Positions 20,540 through 30,883 of a stretch of 64,000 nt of DNA are shown here, in pieces. The stretch comes from Anthostomella pinea (taxonomy: Eukaryota; Ascomycota; Sordariomycetes; Xylariales; Xylariaceae), in contig CAUWAG010000012.1 in the NCBI GenBank assembly GCA_963556695.1, forward strand, positions 930,001 to 994,000, given 5' to 3'. The position numbers were made by a program, and so were the translations under genes. The notes below the pieces were generated by a model that did no database searches, was not told the DNA's origin, and saw only the letters and a program-made list of their open reading frames with translations. The stretch's first letter is position 1, and each line of letters begins with the position of its first letter.

Positions 20540-22722
20540 CAGGGACCACACTACATACGTACACGTACATATTGGCCCATAGGGTATGTACGTGTATTTT
20601 AGTCAGCAACACCCTCGTGTAGTGTATCAACGGAGGTCTTCGATGTATGTATGTACATGCATGTACATGGTGAAGATGACGTAGTGGCGTTGAGGCTCAG
20701 TACCCGTTTACATGTCCCATCGAGCCTCTGCCTCCAGCAAGCTGTCAGAATTGTCTGTGAGCCACCTCGTTGCCCACTTCCCGAACTCCTCGTCGCCCAT
20801 TTGGGCTGTTTTCAGCGCTTCCTGCTCTTCGTCAGGCGAAACTAGGAGATGATCCAGCTCTGTGACAACGCCTGCCCGAAGCCAAGATCGCAGGACCTGG
20901 CACATCTCAATTATATGCGCATCTAGCCGCGTACGCAGAGGTGTAATCATCTGGCCAGCAGCCGAAAATAGTCTTTCGCATTCTGCAGATATGGGCTGGA
21001 CCGTTAGAAAGTCCAAAGCCATTGTTGAGAGTTTCGGATATTGTAATCGTTTGTTGTGCCAGTAGTGAATAGGATCGTCAATAGCATCGTCGCCCGCCTC
21101 AGGGGCCGCTAGCCAGGCCTTATATTCGTCATCGACGGGCATCGGAGAAGCGGGCAGTCCTGCCCTTGATGAATGCCGAGATTGATCGCGATGCTCCTCG
21201 AAAGAGTTCCGGAATCGCTTCTGCCGTTTGACGCCGAGGTGTTGGGTGCCTATATCAACCACAAGGTCACGATAGTCCTGGATCCAAGCCTCTAGGACAG
21301 CCTCTTTCGCTTTGTTCACCCATACTGCTTCCCAATTCTGCTCAAACCAGTCCCATCGATAAGCAGGGTGAAGAGCCAAGGCCGCATAATAGACTGGTGT
21401 CTCGTCAAGCTTTCCATAGTACTCTTTCAGCTTGTGCTAAGCTGCGTTTACCCCAATCCGAAACTGTACAGAGTCTGGCAGTGCTTCAGCCATGACAACA
21501 TAGCGCTCGAGCTGCTTGAGGATAAATTCGTAGCCGTGTATTGTGTCCCAGATATTGCCATATGAGCCGACGTACCCTCGCTTTCGTTTTCGAGCGATGC
21601 CATCGCCTTTGAGGGTTTTCACTGCATCTTTGTTGGCAAATCTTCGGGAGCTTGGCTGACTTGCGAACCTCGCCCTTCTTCGTCTTATTCTCTTGCTCCC
21701 ATATTTGCCTCCATTTGCTAATAAGTTGCTCAAGGTAAGGTCGAAGACGAAGGGCTCGTCGGATCATGTAGTACTGGGACAGCCACCTTGTATCATTGTC
21801 CCGAACAACATCAAGAGGCTTAGCCTTCCGCCCAGTCAATAAAGGATCCTTCGAAATATCGAAGACTTGAAGTTCGCGAAGGAGGTAAATTAGGCGCTCG
21901 GCTCGGTTGATCTCCACGACCAAGTTGTGGAGTTTCTATTGAATGGGCTTCGTACAAGTGATGGATCGCATTTGGGAGGCCGGAAGCCGAGTAGTCCTTG
22001 ACTGGTGTGCGCCTTTTGCGGAGGCAAAGACGGCAAACCCATTTTCGATCATTCTCCTTCGCGATGTCGTATCCGTGTTCCCATGTCCAAGAACTACGAT
22101 CGTTTGTGCGTTCAGACCATAGAAAGCCACGATAAAGCTTACATAATCGTTCTTCGCATTCCTCGTCGGTAGCTGCTGATAAGAACAGCTTCGGAGTCGG
22201 TGTTGGATGTGGTATCGGCATCATTGTCAGGACGGGTATGGTTGTTGGATCTGGGCTAGCGACAGGATCGAGAACGCATTTCGGTTCGATCGATACAATG
22301 GCGTGGTTTCCGTCGTAGGTCGGACTCATCTCGAAGTCGCGTCAAATAGTTGGTTAGTGGGCAGTATCGCACTGACGGCAGGTGATAATGGCAGACGCGC
22401 GCGTTGTGGTGACGCGATGCTTTGAAACTAAGATTTCACGTAATAGTCGTAGTAAAAACGAAGTACCGAGTGCCAAGTCGGAATATCTCGGTGGCCACTC
22501 CTCCAGAAACCATCATCACCATAACTTTTTACTACTTGACATTGCTTCTTATACTACCTATATACCTACCTCAGATACACGCAAATACATACATATACAT
22601 ACACAAGAGCTTGACATGTATGTAGTGTGCCAAGAGGGTCCGTCTTCGTGTAATGGATGTATGTGTATATGTACGTGTATATGTATCAACGCGTGGATTA
22701 CGTGTATGTAGTGTGGTCCTTG
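20540..22722 (-). mobile_element. hAT DNA transposon (family 1), degenerate, with TIRs
   Basis: Ends carry a terminal inverted repeat CARGGACCACACTACATAC: CAGGGACC... at 20540-20558 and its inverse ending GGTCCTTG at 22722. Between them lies an hAT transposase gene on the minus strand. Both ends start CA(G/A), typical of hAT. The 8-bp flanks (GCTACAGG and CTGCTGGC) are not an obvious duplication, so the site has decayed or the exact border is off by a few bases. At 2.2 kb it is short for the superfamily, consistent with internal loss. Confidence 0.8.
20708..22329 (-). pseudogene. hAT transposase, broken into at least three frames
   Basis: Segments in order: N-terminal BED-type zinc finger (WVCRLCLRKRRT...LPNAIHHLYEAH) from ATG 22327-22329; a catalytic-core part (VVRDNDTRWLSQYYMIRRAL, 21486-21923); a further part with ARKRKRGYVGSYGNIWDTI...YEFILKQLE in another frame (21437-21733); and the C-terminal dimerisation domain (PISAECERLFSAAGQMITP...LDAHIIEMCQVLRSWLR, 20708-21379, whose coding extends upstream through KLDETPVYYAALALHPAY). 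At least two frameshifts and an internal deletion separate these. Non-functional. Confidence 0.88.
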
Positions 22723-23774
22723 CTGCTGGCAACAAACCAAGCAACAAGAGACGAAACGCTCCTTGGTGGGACGGGATGGTGACACGGCTAGAGACCTTTC
22801 TCTCCTCTTCCCTTAATCTATATTACATGCATCCCTGCCTATGCTGTAGTATAAACACAAGAATCGAACAGATGCTAGACTGCTACGATTCACTAGAGGA
22901 CGGTGCAGAGTCTCTGTGTTACGCAACAGATCATATAAACATGTTGCCTTTGCTTGCAAGAACTAGGAGGAGCGGAAGCCAGGATTCTGTATACTGATAT
23001 TGGGACTGGATGAACTTGAGGCCTGACACTAGGCACTGGAGAATATGGCGACAGCAGGTATTGATAATCAGCTGTATCACTTGAGTGTCATTGTTTCAAC
23101 TGACTACAACACCATTCCGTATGCCATGGGCTATCAGACCATCGTAGCCAACAGGCTCCCATCCCTCACATATGCGTCATCATGCCACGAAGGTTCGCGT
23201 AGGCGGACATGTCTCCATGAGGAGCTGCCTGCAAGGGCGCCTTCGGGATGACTCATACGTTTCCCAGGGTATACGTCTTCGACTGGCGTGGTTAGCCGAC
23301 GTGGTCATCCACACAGCTGTCATACAACAGGTGTCGACTTGATAAGCTTTCAAGAACCGACATTAGGCCTAGGGTCGAATCGGCGTTTGGAGAATGATTG
23401 GATACTAGGCACCCTGGATTGGTTGGTGACCCATGCCATCCCAGCCACCTGGTCATGTGTGCACCTGCACGCATGAGATAGATTGTGAGGCAAATTAAGA
23501 GACGGCTAGGAATGGTTGGCTATTACGTGCAATCAACGAGGCATCGGAGAAAGCAGACATCGTTTAAAGCACTCCGGCGTGGCCACTATGACTCGACGAC
23601 TATCATTATTATCATGGCAACATACACCAAGTTCGCCATATATTCTCCTAGTCCAGCAATCTCACCACCTTCATCCTGTCCAACGGACCTACTATTTACC
23701 ACTGATTTTTAGGGCCTCTTACAGCCCGGTATCCCAGCTGGTAAAGCCGACATTATCGGCAACTTAGCATCACA
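22723..23774. other. Upstream region of the Gti1-like gene
   Basis: No coding sequence recognised. CT-rich and C/A-rich tracts around 23640-23720 precede the ATG at 23775 and could belong to its promoter and 5' UTR. Confidence 0.35.
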
Positions 23775-24899
23775 ATGGAAACTTATCACGGCTTCGTGCG
23801 GACGCCCGCCGATGCGATAAAGCTATTTGAGGTTTGCAGACTTGGCCTATTACCCCGAGTCCAAAGGCGGTTATCAGAAAAGGAAAGAAAATCGATTAGA
23901 TCCGGCTCAGTCTTTGTATGGGATGAACGTGAAGCAGGCATGCGAAGATGGACCGATGGAAAGTCTTGGAGCGCAAGCAGAGTCTCGGGCAGCTTTCTGA
24001 CCTACAGAGAAATGGAAGGCAAGCGAGGGACTGAATTTGGCAGCTCGCGGCGGATCAACGGAAGGACACCGGAGAGCGGTCGACTCAGTGATGAATACCT
24101 GGACGGCGAACCGAAAAGTTATCAATACAAGGCGGATGGCCTCATGAAGCAATCCTTCAGTATTACAACATCCACTGGTCAGCACCTGCACATGATATCA
24201 TACTATTCCAGGCCGCATCTAAAAGCTCCTGACATGCCTCAGCCGAGCACTGATCCACAATTACGACACGTCAGTTCGGCCAAGGGCATATATCCCGACT
24301 CGAGCCTACACGACGCGAGTCCACCTAAGATGGCACCTCACAGACGGGAGCGGCAGCCTGTTCAGAGGCCACCTCAGCTTCCCTCGCCACCACCCATTAC
24401 TTCTGCTTCTGCATACCAGGCAACTATCTACGATAGGGCTCTAAGTCCTTACAAGCACGGCCGGCTGCCTCCGCTCACCAGAGCCACGGCTAACAGAGCG
24501 TCACCCCTGATGCTCGGACAAGCGCCGAACTTATCCTCGCAGTCGCAACAGCTTCAGATACAAACTGCGCAGGTAGCTCAAGCAGCTCACTCCGCCATGC
24601 TCGATCCTCGTCAGACGGAGGCTCATCCTGACGAAGACATTGACGAATTTTACGACTCGCATGAATACGCATTCACGTGCTTGGCTAGCCTGGCGAGTAG
24701 AGCTGTTCAAGTGATTCGAGGTACAAACTTCTCGGCTGGCTCGAATACCCCAGAAGCAGCACGATCGCAAGCCGATTCCCGTGAGAAAAAAAGCATCAAA
24801 TTACTTGTGCCAGTAGCGAACATATGCGAATCAGGTATGCTTTTAATATTACGGAAACATCGCCTGTTGGAGATCACGTGGTCCATGCCCCGCAGCTAA
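23775..24899 (+). CDS. Gti1/Pac2 (WOPR-domain) regulator paralog with a foreign C-terminus
   Basis: 374 codons, ATG to TAA, no internal stop. Residues 1-84 (TYHGFVRTPADAIKLFE..., SGSVFVWDEREAGMRRWTDG, GSFLTYREME) are WOPRa and residues 117-145 (YKADGLMKQSFSITT...HMISYYSR) are WOPRb, together a complete Gti1/Pac2 DNA-binding region; the wording fits the Gti1/Pac2 branch better than Wor1/Ryp1/Sge1. Members control morphogenesis, conidiation and, in Sge1-type proteins, pathogenicity. Residues 150-280 are Pro/Gln-rich as in the family. From about residue 282 (24618) the protein switches to a 93-aa module also found in opposite orientation at 5588-5877, so the native C-terminus has been replaced. 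Probably an accessory duplicate of the core gene. Confidence 0.88.
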   Translation: METYHGFVRTPADAIKLFEVCRLGLLPRVQRRLSEKERKSIRSGSVFVWDEREAGMRRWTDGKSWSASRVSGSFLTYREMEGKRGTEFGSSRRINGRTPESGRLSDEYLDGEPKSYQYKADGLMKQSFSITTSTGQHLHMISYYSRPHLKAPDMPQPSTDPQLRHVSSAKGIYPDSSLHDASPPKMAPHRRERQPVQRPPQLPSPPPITSASAYQATIYDRALSPYKHGRLPPLTRATANRASPLMLGQAPNLSSQSQQLQIQTAQVAQAAHSAMLDPRQTEAHPDEDIDEFYDSHEYAFTCLASLASRAVQVIRGTNFSAGSNTPEAARSQADSREKKSIKLLVPVANICESGMLLILRKHRLLEITWSMPRS

Positions 24900-24960
24900 A
24901 TCAGGCCTCCTCGTAACTCTCATTTGCATACCTAACAACAACATTTATCACGACAACTTC
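24863..24960 (+). repeat. Repeat border shared with 5588-5629 and 44742-44850
   Basis: TGTTGGAGATCACGTGGTCC, then GCTAAATCAGGCC and an ACAACAACAT stretch, resembles 44742-44850 (TGTTGGAGGTCACGTGGACC...) and, on the minus strand, 5588-5629. At 44742 the similarity starts at TGTTGG while upstream differs, so this may be a real element boundary, possibly an LTR-like start. Confidence 0.5.
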
Positions 24961-24972
24961 ACGCTGCCAGCA

Positions 24973-25632
24973 TTGCCTCTTCCAGACCCAGTCCAGCTAA
25001 CGCATGTTGACTACGCAGATATGCTTGCAAGCAACAACGCCACCGATGCTACTACCGCTAACATTGCTGCCACGGCTCAAGCCAAAGCTCACACGACCGA
25101 TAGGTTTCCTACAGAGGGTACACTCATGGGCAAAGAAGCCCAGCCAGAAAGCGAGGAAGGTCAAGCGGATGAGCGCCAAGAGCACGAGATTGCTGCTCTC
25201 CTTGAACACCGTATGATTGGTGATAGAACTGGAATCGTCGAACTACTAGTTCATTGGGTTGGTGAAGTGGCCGAGGATGCCACGTGGGAATCGGAAGACG
25301 AGATCCAGAGGGGCGCAGAAGACGCTCTCTATACCTACTGGAGTACTCAAGGTGGGCGACGGAATGCGCTTTTCATCATACCCAAGAACCCTCCTCCTGA
25401 GAGATATCACATGTTCAGGATCCTTGGCCACGAGAGGAAATCGGGAGGAGCTTTCCTGTTCAGGGTACAGTGGGTTGGTCATCCTAACACACGGGGTGAA
25501 ACGTCAATGGAGGCTGAGACCAAGCTCAGGAATGTAGCGCTGGAGCTACTGGACCGATACTGGGAGAGTGTCGGCGGCCGTGACAGCCACGTGGTGAAGC
25601 GTGGCCGTAACAAAAAGGCCAGAAGCAAGTAG
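24973..25632 (+). CDS. Double-chromodomain protein
   Basis: The open frame runs to TAG 25630. It has no ATG before 25021 (MLASNNATDA); an exon acceptor (CTGCCAG at 24963-24969, with CTAAC upstream at about 24932) is an alternative 5' end. From the frame start at 24973, residues 1-70 are Ala/Thr/Glu-rich; residues 71-125 (HEIAALLEHRM...VELLVHWVGE...ATWESEDEIQ) and 144-198 (HMFRILGHE...FRVQWVGHP...LELLDRYWES) are two chromodomain-like folds with the aromatic W positions preserved; the tail KRGRNKKARSK is basic. A paralog is at 12482-13097. Likely a nuclear chromatin-binding protein. It sits only about 75 bp after the Gti1 chimera on the same strand. Confidence 0.72.
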   Translation: MPLPDPVQLTHVDYADMLASNNATDATTANIAATAQAKAHTTDRFPTEGTLMGKEAQPESEEGQADERQEHEIAALLEHRMIGDRTGIVELLVHWVGEVAEDATWESEDEIQRGAEDALYTYWSTQGGRRNALFIIPKNPPPERYHMFRILGHERKSGGAFLFRVQWVGHPNTRGETSMEAETKLRNVALELLDRYWESVGGRDSHVVKRGRNKKARSK

Positions 25633-26166
25633 CCGCCCCTTCCGTTCCGTAAACCAACTGCTTGTATCATGCGCGCCTCACATGCACGTCCTCTAGCCTT
25701 TAGTTGTCTCCTGGGATACGTATGAATCAACCCGAAGGTGCCCTGGCGTCTCCTGGAGACGGGATCGAGAAGCTACATTCAGACCGGCCCGCAAGCTAAT
25801 GATGTTAACTGTCCCTACTTTATCCGCACGCTCCAAGGTCACAGAATCTACCCACCGATTAACCCATGTTGCTAATTAGTAAGTCAGAAAACTTAGACCT
25901 CGTACATTACCGCGTCCTAGGCTATCATCATCCAGTGCGCTATTGAGCAGAAGACTCACTGCGTTGAAAGAGTCTAGTTTCAGTAGCTCCGTTAGCCAAG
26001 ATTAGTATACGTCATGGTTGGGATACTAGGCCCTGGTGGTTCTCGTCTTGACCGTCTAGAAAGCTGCTTGGATATCAATGGTAGTAAGGCCGTTACCGTG
26101 CGATCCAAGATCCAAGATCGTCTCCATGCAGCAGCCACTTTAGGTAAAGGTTTGTAGTCTACCTGA
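25633..26166. other. No gene recognised
   Basis: Nothing supported. CCTCTAGCCTTTAG near 25691 recurs at 44690, just upstream of the repeat border there, hinting that both flank the same element. Confidence 0.35.
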
Positions 26167-26604
26167 CTATCACTGAATTTTAACCCCACGGGTCGCATCG
26201 AGAACCAAGTCGCCCATCTCACCAGCCCTGATAGATATCCACTTATCGCACATCTCGTCGAAGCCCGTAAACTTCCCCATTTCCTCGTCCCACGAAACCT
26301 TTATCGGGAATCCACCTCCACCTGGTCATACTACAACCGAGAACACAGGTAGTCCAGCCAACAAGTAACAACCCAGGTCCTCCCCATCCCAAATCTCTGC
26401 ACTGCCACGACGCCATCCCTTTCTATGCCGATGCCACGTCAATGACTCACTCCACCCGTCCATTTGGCAAACGATGCTCTCCACATGAACATATATGTTT
26501 TGCCAACGTCCTGATTTCCTTCCCAGACCTCGTGCTCTCTTCGGCTTCGGTTCCTTGGTTGTATCTGTTCGGGTTCTCTTTGGAGGCCACGGTTGTTTCC
26601 ACAC
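26167..26604 (-). pseudogene. Hypothetical protein fragment with an in-frame TGA
   Basis: The minus-strand frame reads ESIVCQMDGWSES...AEIWDGEDLGCYLLAGLPVF, meets a TGA near 26331, and continues PGGGGFPIKVSWDEEMG and CDKWISIRAGEMGDLVLD down to a stop near 26167. The continuity on both sides of the stop suggests one decayed gene. The upstream part is basic (KEPKPKRARGLGRKSGR). Family not recognised. It lies next to the LTR at 26649. Confidence 0.4.
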
Positions 26605-26648
26605 GGCCGGCCTGTTAGCGACACCAGGCTCCCATCTCTGATTGTAGG

Positions 26649-26806
26649 TGTGACAATCAGGCCTGCAGCTGCGCTGGCCAGGGCTGATGGGATGAAATAT
26701 CTAGATTCAACGATATCTAAGGAAGAAGAGGCAATGTCGGAAAAGAAAGGGAAGCTAGGGATATATATGTACATAAAATGTGGAGGTATTATGTAATACC
26801 GTAACA
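26649..26806 (-). repeat. 3' LTR (158 bp) of the minus-strand gypsy element
   Basis: Reads TGTTACGGTATTACATAATA to TGTCACA on the minus strand and matches the solo LTR at 7582-7741. A purine tract (AAGGGAGAAGGAAGG) at about 26809-26823 directly precedes it, as expected of a polypurine tract. The 5' LTR is absent. Confidence 0.92.
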
Positions 26807-26838
26807 TCACCTTCCTTCTCCCTTAAGATAGGGCCTTG

Positions 26839-28990
26839 TCATGTTTGAGACCGAGCTTTTCTACTTTTCTTTTTCTTTCCCGTTGAACCCGTATACGCCC
26901 CGATGTTGTCTTCTCCTACGTCATCACCCTCGCTATATTTTCGTACGAATGCCTTGAATGCGTCTGTGAGTATGAGATCTTCGCGAGGCTCCCAAGTTGG
27001 TTCGACATATTCTGTCCACTTTACCAAGACCTTTCGTTTGTTCCCAAATTTATCAGCCTTAAGAATCCTCTTAACTGACCATAAGGGGTCTGGGCCGTCA
27101 AGAAGTGGTGGGGGTTGTGTGTCATCGATCTTTTGAGATGGGAAGGGATCCTCTGTAGCACGTCGTAATAGGTCCACGAAAAAGCGTTTCCTAATATTGC
27201 TTGGGACGTTCAGCTCGTACACATCAGGGGAAATCATCTTGGTAATCTCGTATTTGGCGTGTGTCCAAGCAAGCTTCTTCTTCAACTGTGGAGTCGAGAC
27301 ATTTTTGAGGTTGAGCCATACCTTGTCGCCAGTCTGGAATCTCTCTGCTGGGTGGCGGCTTCGGTTCGCCTGTTGCTCCATTATCTGCTGTGCTGTGGCC
27401 ATGGCGGCCTGAGCCATCTCCTGGGCTTCGTGGAGGCGCGTGACGAACTCCTCTGCCCTTGCTTTGGGGTCTTTTGATGTGTTGGGGCGGCGCGGAGGTT
27501 GTTGTTGGATGGGGTCGGCGTGGTAACCATGCAGCACAAAAAAAGGGCTGAGTCCTGTCTTCGAATTCGGTCTGTTGTTGATGGCTAGCTGGGTTGTGGG
27601 TAAGAGTTTGGGCCAGTCATCCTGTGCGTAGGCCACAAAAGCGCGTAGGTAGGCAAGGACTTCCTGATTCATGCGTTCCGTTTGGCCGTCTGTCTGAGGG
27701 TGATAGGCTGTCGATAGGCGCTGCTCGACTCGAACTAGCTGGCATAATCTAGTCCAGAACTTCCCCACCCAGTTGCTCCCTCGGTCAGACGTGATGAAGT
27801 TTGGGAAGCCATGAAAGCGAAAGTGGCTCCAAACGAACTTTTCGGCACAGGCTTCAGCTTCCATAGAATCTTGTGGCTCGAGCGTAACTGTTCCCAACAC
27901 TCTGTCAACCATGACCATCATGTTTCGTGGGGCGTCCCCATCTCCGGGAAGCTCAGTCATAAAGTCGATAGAAAGTTCGCTGAAAAAGCGGTCTGGTATA
28001 GGCAGCGGTCATAAAAGTCCCTACTTCGCTTGACGCCAGACCTTAGACCTGCCGCAAACACTGCAGTTCCTGTAGAAGCGGCGCACTGTCTGGTACTACT
28101 GAGGCCAGAAGTAGTTTCGTTGTAAGATCCAACCTGTGATGTTCCTTCCCGGGTGTCCTGTAATGTGGGAGTCGTGCGTCTGTTGTACCAACGCCGTCCT
28201 AAGGGGCTCGTAGTCAGGCACCCAGATTGATCCTCTATACAAGAGGACTCCTCTGCCTTCAATTTCGTAGTCAATAGCCTGTACGTCAATCCCTAGGCTA
28301 GGAGGTAAGGCTCTGTCCCCTCTTGCAACACTAGCATAGATATTGTAATAGTCTTGTCAGCGCTAATAGCCTGATCCCAAAGATGTTGGAGCTCAGGGCT
28401 AGTAAAAACGTGTCGTCCGTGTGGTGGTGCGCTCAGCTCTTCTCGCGTGGTTGGATTGTCTTCGATATGAGTTGCTGGGGGCGGTTGTCGTCTGGTCCTT
28501 GTACTGACTGGGGCTACGATCATAGCATATATTTTGGCAGCGGCCTGGGGATGTTCTGTGCATGGTGGAAGCCAGGTGTCCTTGATCAGCTGAAACTCCC
28601 TATTCTTGAGACGTTCGTCGTCTGCTCCCTTGATACGGTCTTGAGGACAGTGGGACAGGAAGTCGGGCTTCCCTGAGTCTTTCCCAGCCCGGAAAGTAAA
28701 ATGGAAATTGTACTGGGAAAGGATCTCTGACCATCGGACTTGGCGATCTGTGAGTCTCTGGATTGTCATGAAATGACGGAGGTTTTTATGATCTGATAGC
28801 ACGGAGAAATTTGTCGCCACACTGCGTAGTTCGCCTCTGAAATGGACCATGGCGGCGACAATAGAGAGCAGTTCCTTGTCGTGTATTTCATAGTTTGCTT
28901 CTGCTGGTGTCAATTTGCGGGAGAAAAACCCAACTGGGCGAAGGCGTCCCCGGGCATCGATCTGGGATAGGGAAGCGCCGATAGCGTACC
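26839..28990 (-). pseudogene. Ty3/gypsy Pol, 5'-truncated: RNase H, integrase, chromodomain
   Basis: Second copy of the family at 2962-5590, here missing everything upstream of the RNase H middle (homology starts at YAIGASLSQ near 28990). RNase H part: 28293-28913. The integrase zinc-binding region (28000-28290) has WILQRNYFWPQ, a TAG at 28096-28098 where the first copy has CAG, and further stops. The integrase core and tail are open from ATG 27958-27960 to 26839: TSDRGSNWVGKFW and YHPQTDGQTERMNQE give the second Asp and the Glu, then a basic region and a C-terminal chromodomain (LWSVKRILKADKF...VLVKWTEY...TWEPREDL), which classes it as a chromovirus. Non-functional, but it supplies what copy 1 lacks. 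Confidence 0.93.
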
Positions 28991-29499
28991 ACTATTATCT
29001 CAGCCATCGGCTGGCCATGACATAGGTCGTAAGGCAAAAGCGGTAACCAATCAGTCCCAAGAACAAGGGGTGAGGTGTAGCTAGGTCTTATGCTGTCATA
29101 AAGCCGCAGCGGACGTCATATCGAGGCCGACACTTTGAATCCAACGGTTTTATACAGGGGGTGGTGCTAGCCTTACCACCATTGATAACCAATCGTTCCA
29201 GCAGTGGCGCACATCAGAGTGGCAGTGAGGTCTTTTAGTGTCATACACTCTTTCATTCGCAGCATCATGGTGCATGCTGGGCTACCTGAAGCCCTCTGCC
29301 CAGCTGTTGGGCCTGTCTTATGTGACGGCCCTCCTCACACGTGATACCCCTTGGCACCTACTGCGATTGCGAACTGATTCTCCGGGGTGACCTCGCGGTT
29401 CCGACGCGAGTTGGAAAATACCATTGTTTCAAATGGTAGAGCCACTGCCAGATCAGGGCCACAAACGTGTAACTAGAAAGAACACGAAGCAGATAGCTT
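28991..29499. other. No gene recognised
   Basis: Unassigned sequence between the truncated gypsy copy and the 29500 repeat. No domain or repeat partner identified. Confidence 0.4.
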
Positions 29500-29644
29500 G
29501 GAACACGGACCAGATCCATGTAACGCAAGCTTTCCCTACGATTACTGCGACCGAGATGCAAAGTATTGCGACAAGGGAATCGGACCAAGGTCCATGCAAC
29601 GGTTGCAGGATAGGACTGGTAAGGTACGCACTCTGGCTTTCAAG
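29500..29644 (+). repeat. 145-bp dispersed repeat (partner 12125-12269)
   Basis: Nearly identical to 12125-12269. Its right end abuts a fragment of a GH64 gene, showing that the mosaic was assembled by insertion or recombination. Confidence 0.88.
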
Positions 29645-29645
29645 G

Positions 29646-29785
29646 ATACGACGATATAAATGCAAATGGAACAAACAATGCCGGGGCGGTTTTTGGGTTT
29701 CATACTGTACGCTTGGAGATTAACATTGGGTGAATTTGTTGAATGGGACGTAAGCCACAGAGGGTGTGAGGGGGTGGCAGTGCCC
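29646..29785 (+). pseudogene. GH64 beta-1,3-glucanase, 3' fragment
   Basis: This segment matches the end of the intact GH64 gene at 59446-60750 read in its coding direction (shared words GACGATATAAATG, AATGGAACAAACAATGCCGG and CGCTTGGAGATTAACRTTGGG), and similarity continues beyond the stop into the 3' flank (CACAG...GGTGGCAGTGCC). A duplicated or transposed 3' end; the rest of the gene is absent. Confidence 0.8.
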
Positions 29786-29794
29786 AGTTTCTGT

Positions 29795-29905
29795 TCATGG
29801 TTCAGTTTTTGTCATGGTCCATATACTGATAGTATTTAAAGTATATCCAAGCTCCAGCATCAGCTCTCGCAGCCAAGCAGCCTTCTTGACTGTTTCAGAA
29901 AGTGT
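29795..29905 (-). pseudogene. Possible Ty1/copia RNase H fragment
   Basis: The minus strand encodes STLSETVKKAAWLRELMLEL, which resembles the copia RNase H motif ending in EAxWLRxLLxELG. It is too short for certainty. Confidence 0.35.
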
Positions 29906-30372
29906 TGAACGGCAGTAGGTGCCGCGGGGTATCACGTTTGGGATCCTTGTAACGGGATAGGGAGTGAACCACAGCGCAGGGATATCTAGGAGGAGAGTCA
30001 TGCACCAGAAGATTTTCCCATCAGACAACAACAGACACACGAGAATCCAACGGGCTGAGAGAGCCACAGGTGTGGGAACCTCGTGTAATGACATATCGGT
30101 GTCGTTTTGTGCCGAAGCCTTTCTGCGTTTTGCTATAGAAATGCACCTTGATTTCGTACATGGTTTGCCATATTGTCTACCAGGCATATTCCGTTAAAAA
30201 CACCACCAACCTGCCAACCCCATATGTTTCCGCTGCTTCGCTTCGTTTCAAATTTCCCTTACTCAAACACCCAGTAAGACCCGTCGTCGACTTCAGCAAC
30301 AGAAATGGATTTCTGGAATGTGAAGGAACGCAGCGTCTCTGTCTGTGACCTTGTATATAGGTGCATTCGGCT

Positions 30373-30880
30373 GGCCGTATGGCGCAATGGTCAAATGCGC
30401 CTGGTTGTGTTCTCGTTTGTGCGGTGGGCGACGAGAACATGTGGGTTCGAATCCTACTATGGCCCCCTTCTGACCCGGCTTGTGCGAGTCGACAACCAGC
30501 ACACGACAGTGGAGAGGCCCCATTATCGCAGAGCCTGATAGCCAAACAGCTTGTCTCCACAACACCCACTCCTGCGAGGTTTTTCCCCTTGTGGTTTCCC
30601 TCGCTAGCAGATAACAAACACCTACTTCACCCACCAATGCGACATATATCGAACGGCTACTGGAACGATGTGTACACCAGAGGACTGAGGTTCACTGGGT
30701 CGCTTTGTCACTGGACGGGAGGTTTTTCTGACGGAATCGTGCTTGGGTATTGACTAAAACCATCTGGACACTCCAGATTGGTACCGCTACAGCGAGGATA
30801 GGCTCGTGGGCGGATCTGAATGTATCTAGACTGACACCTCTACAACCTTGCGATGCAATGGCTCTGGGAGGCGTGGTTTG
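30373..30880 (+). mobile_element. SINE-like element, copy 2 (3'-truncated)
   Basis: Starts GGCCGTATGGCGCAATGG; A box 30380-30390, B box GGTTCGAATCC at 30444-30454. It matches copy 1 (16220-16729) to its end at GGCGTGGTTTG, where copy 1 continues with its 3' end and ATCA tail but this copy joins the 225-bp repeat at 30884. Differences are scattered substitutions. Confidence 0.8.
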
Positions 30881-30883
30881 AAT

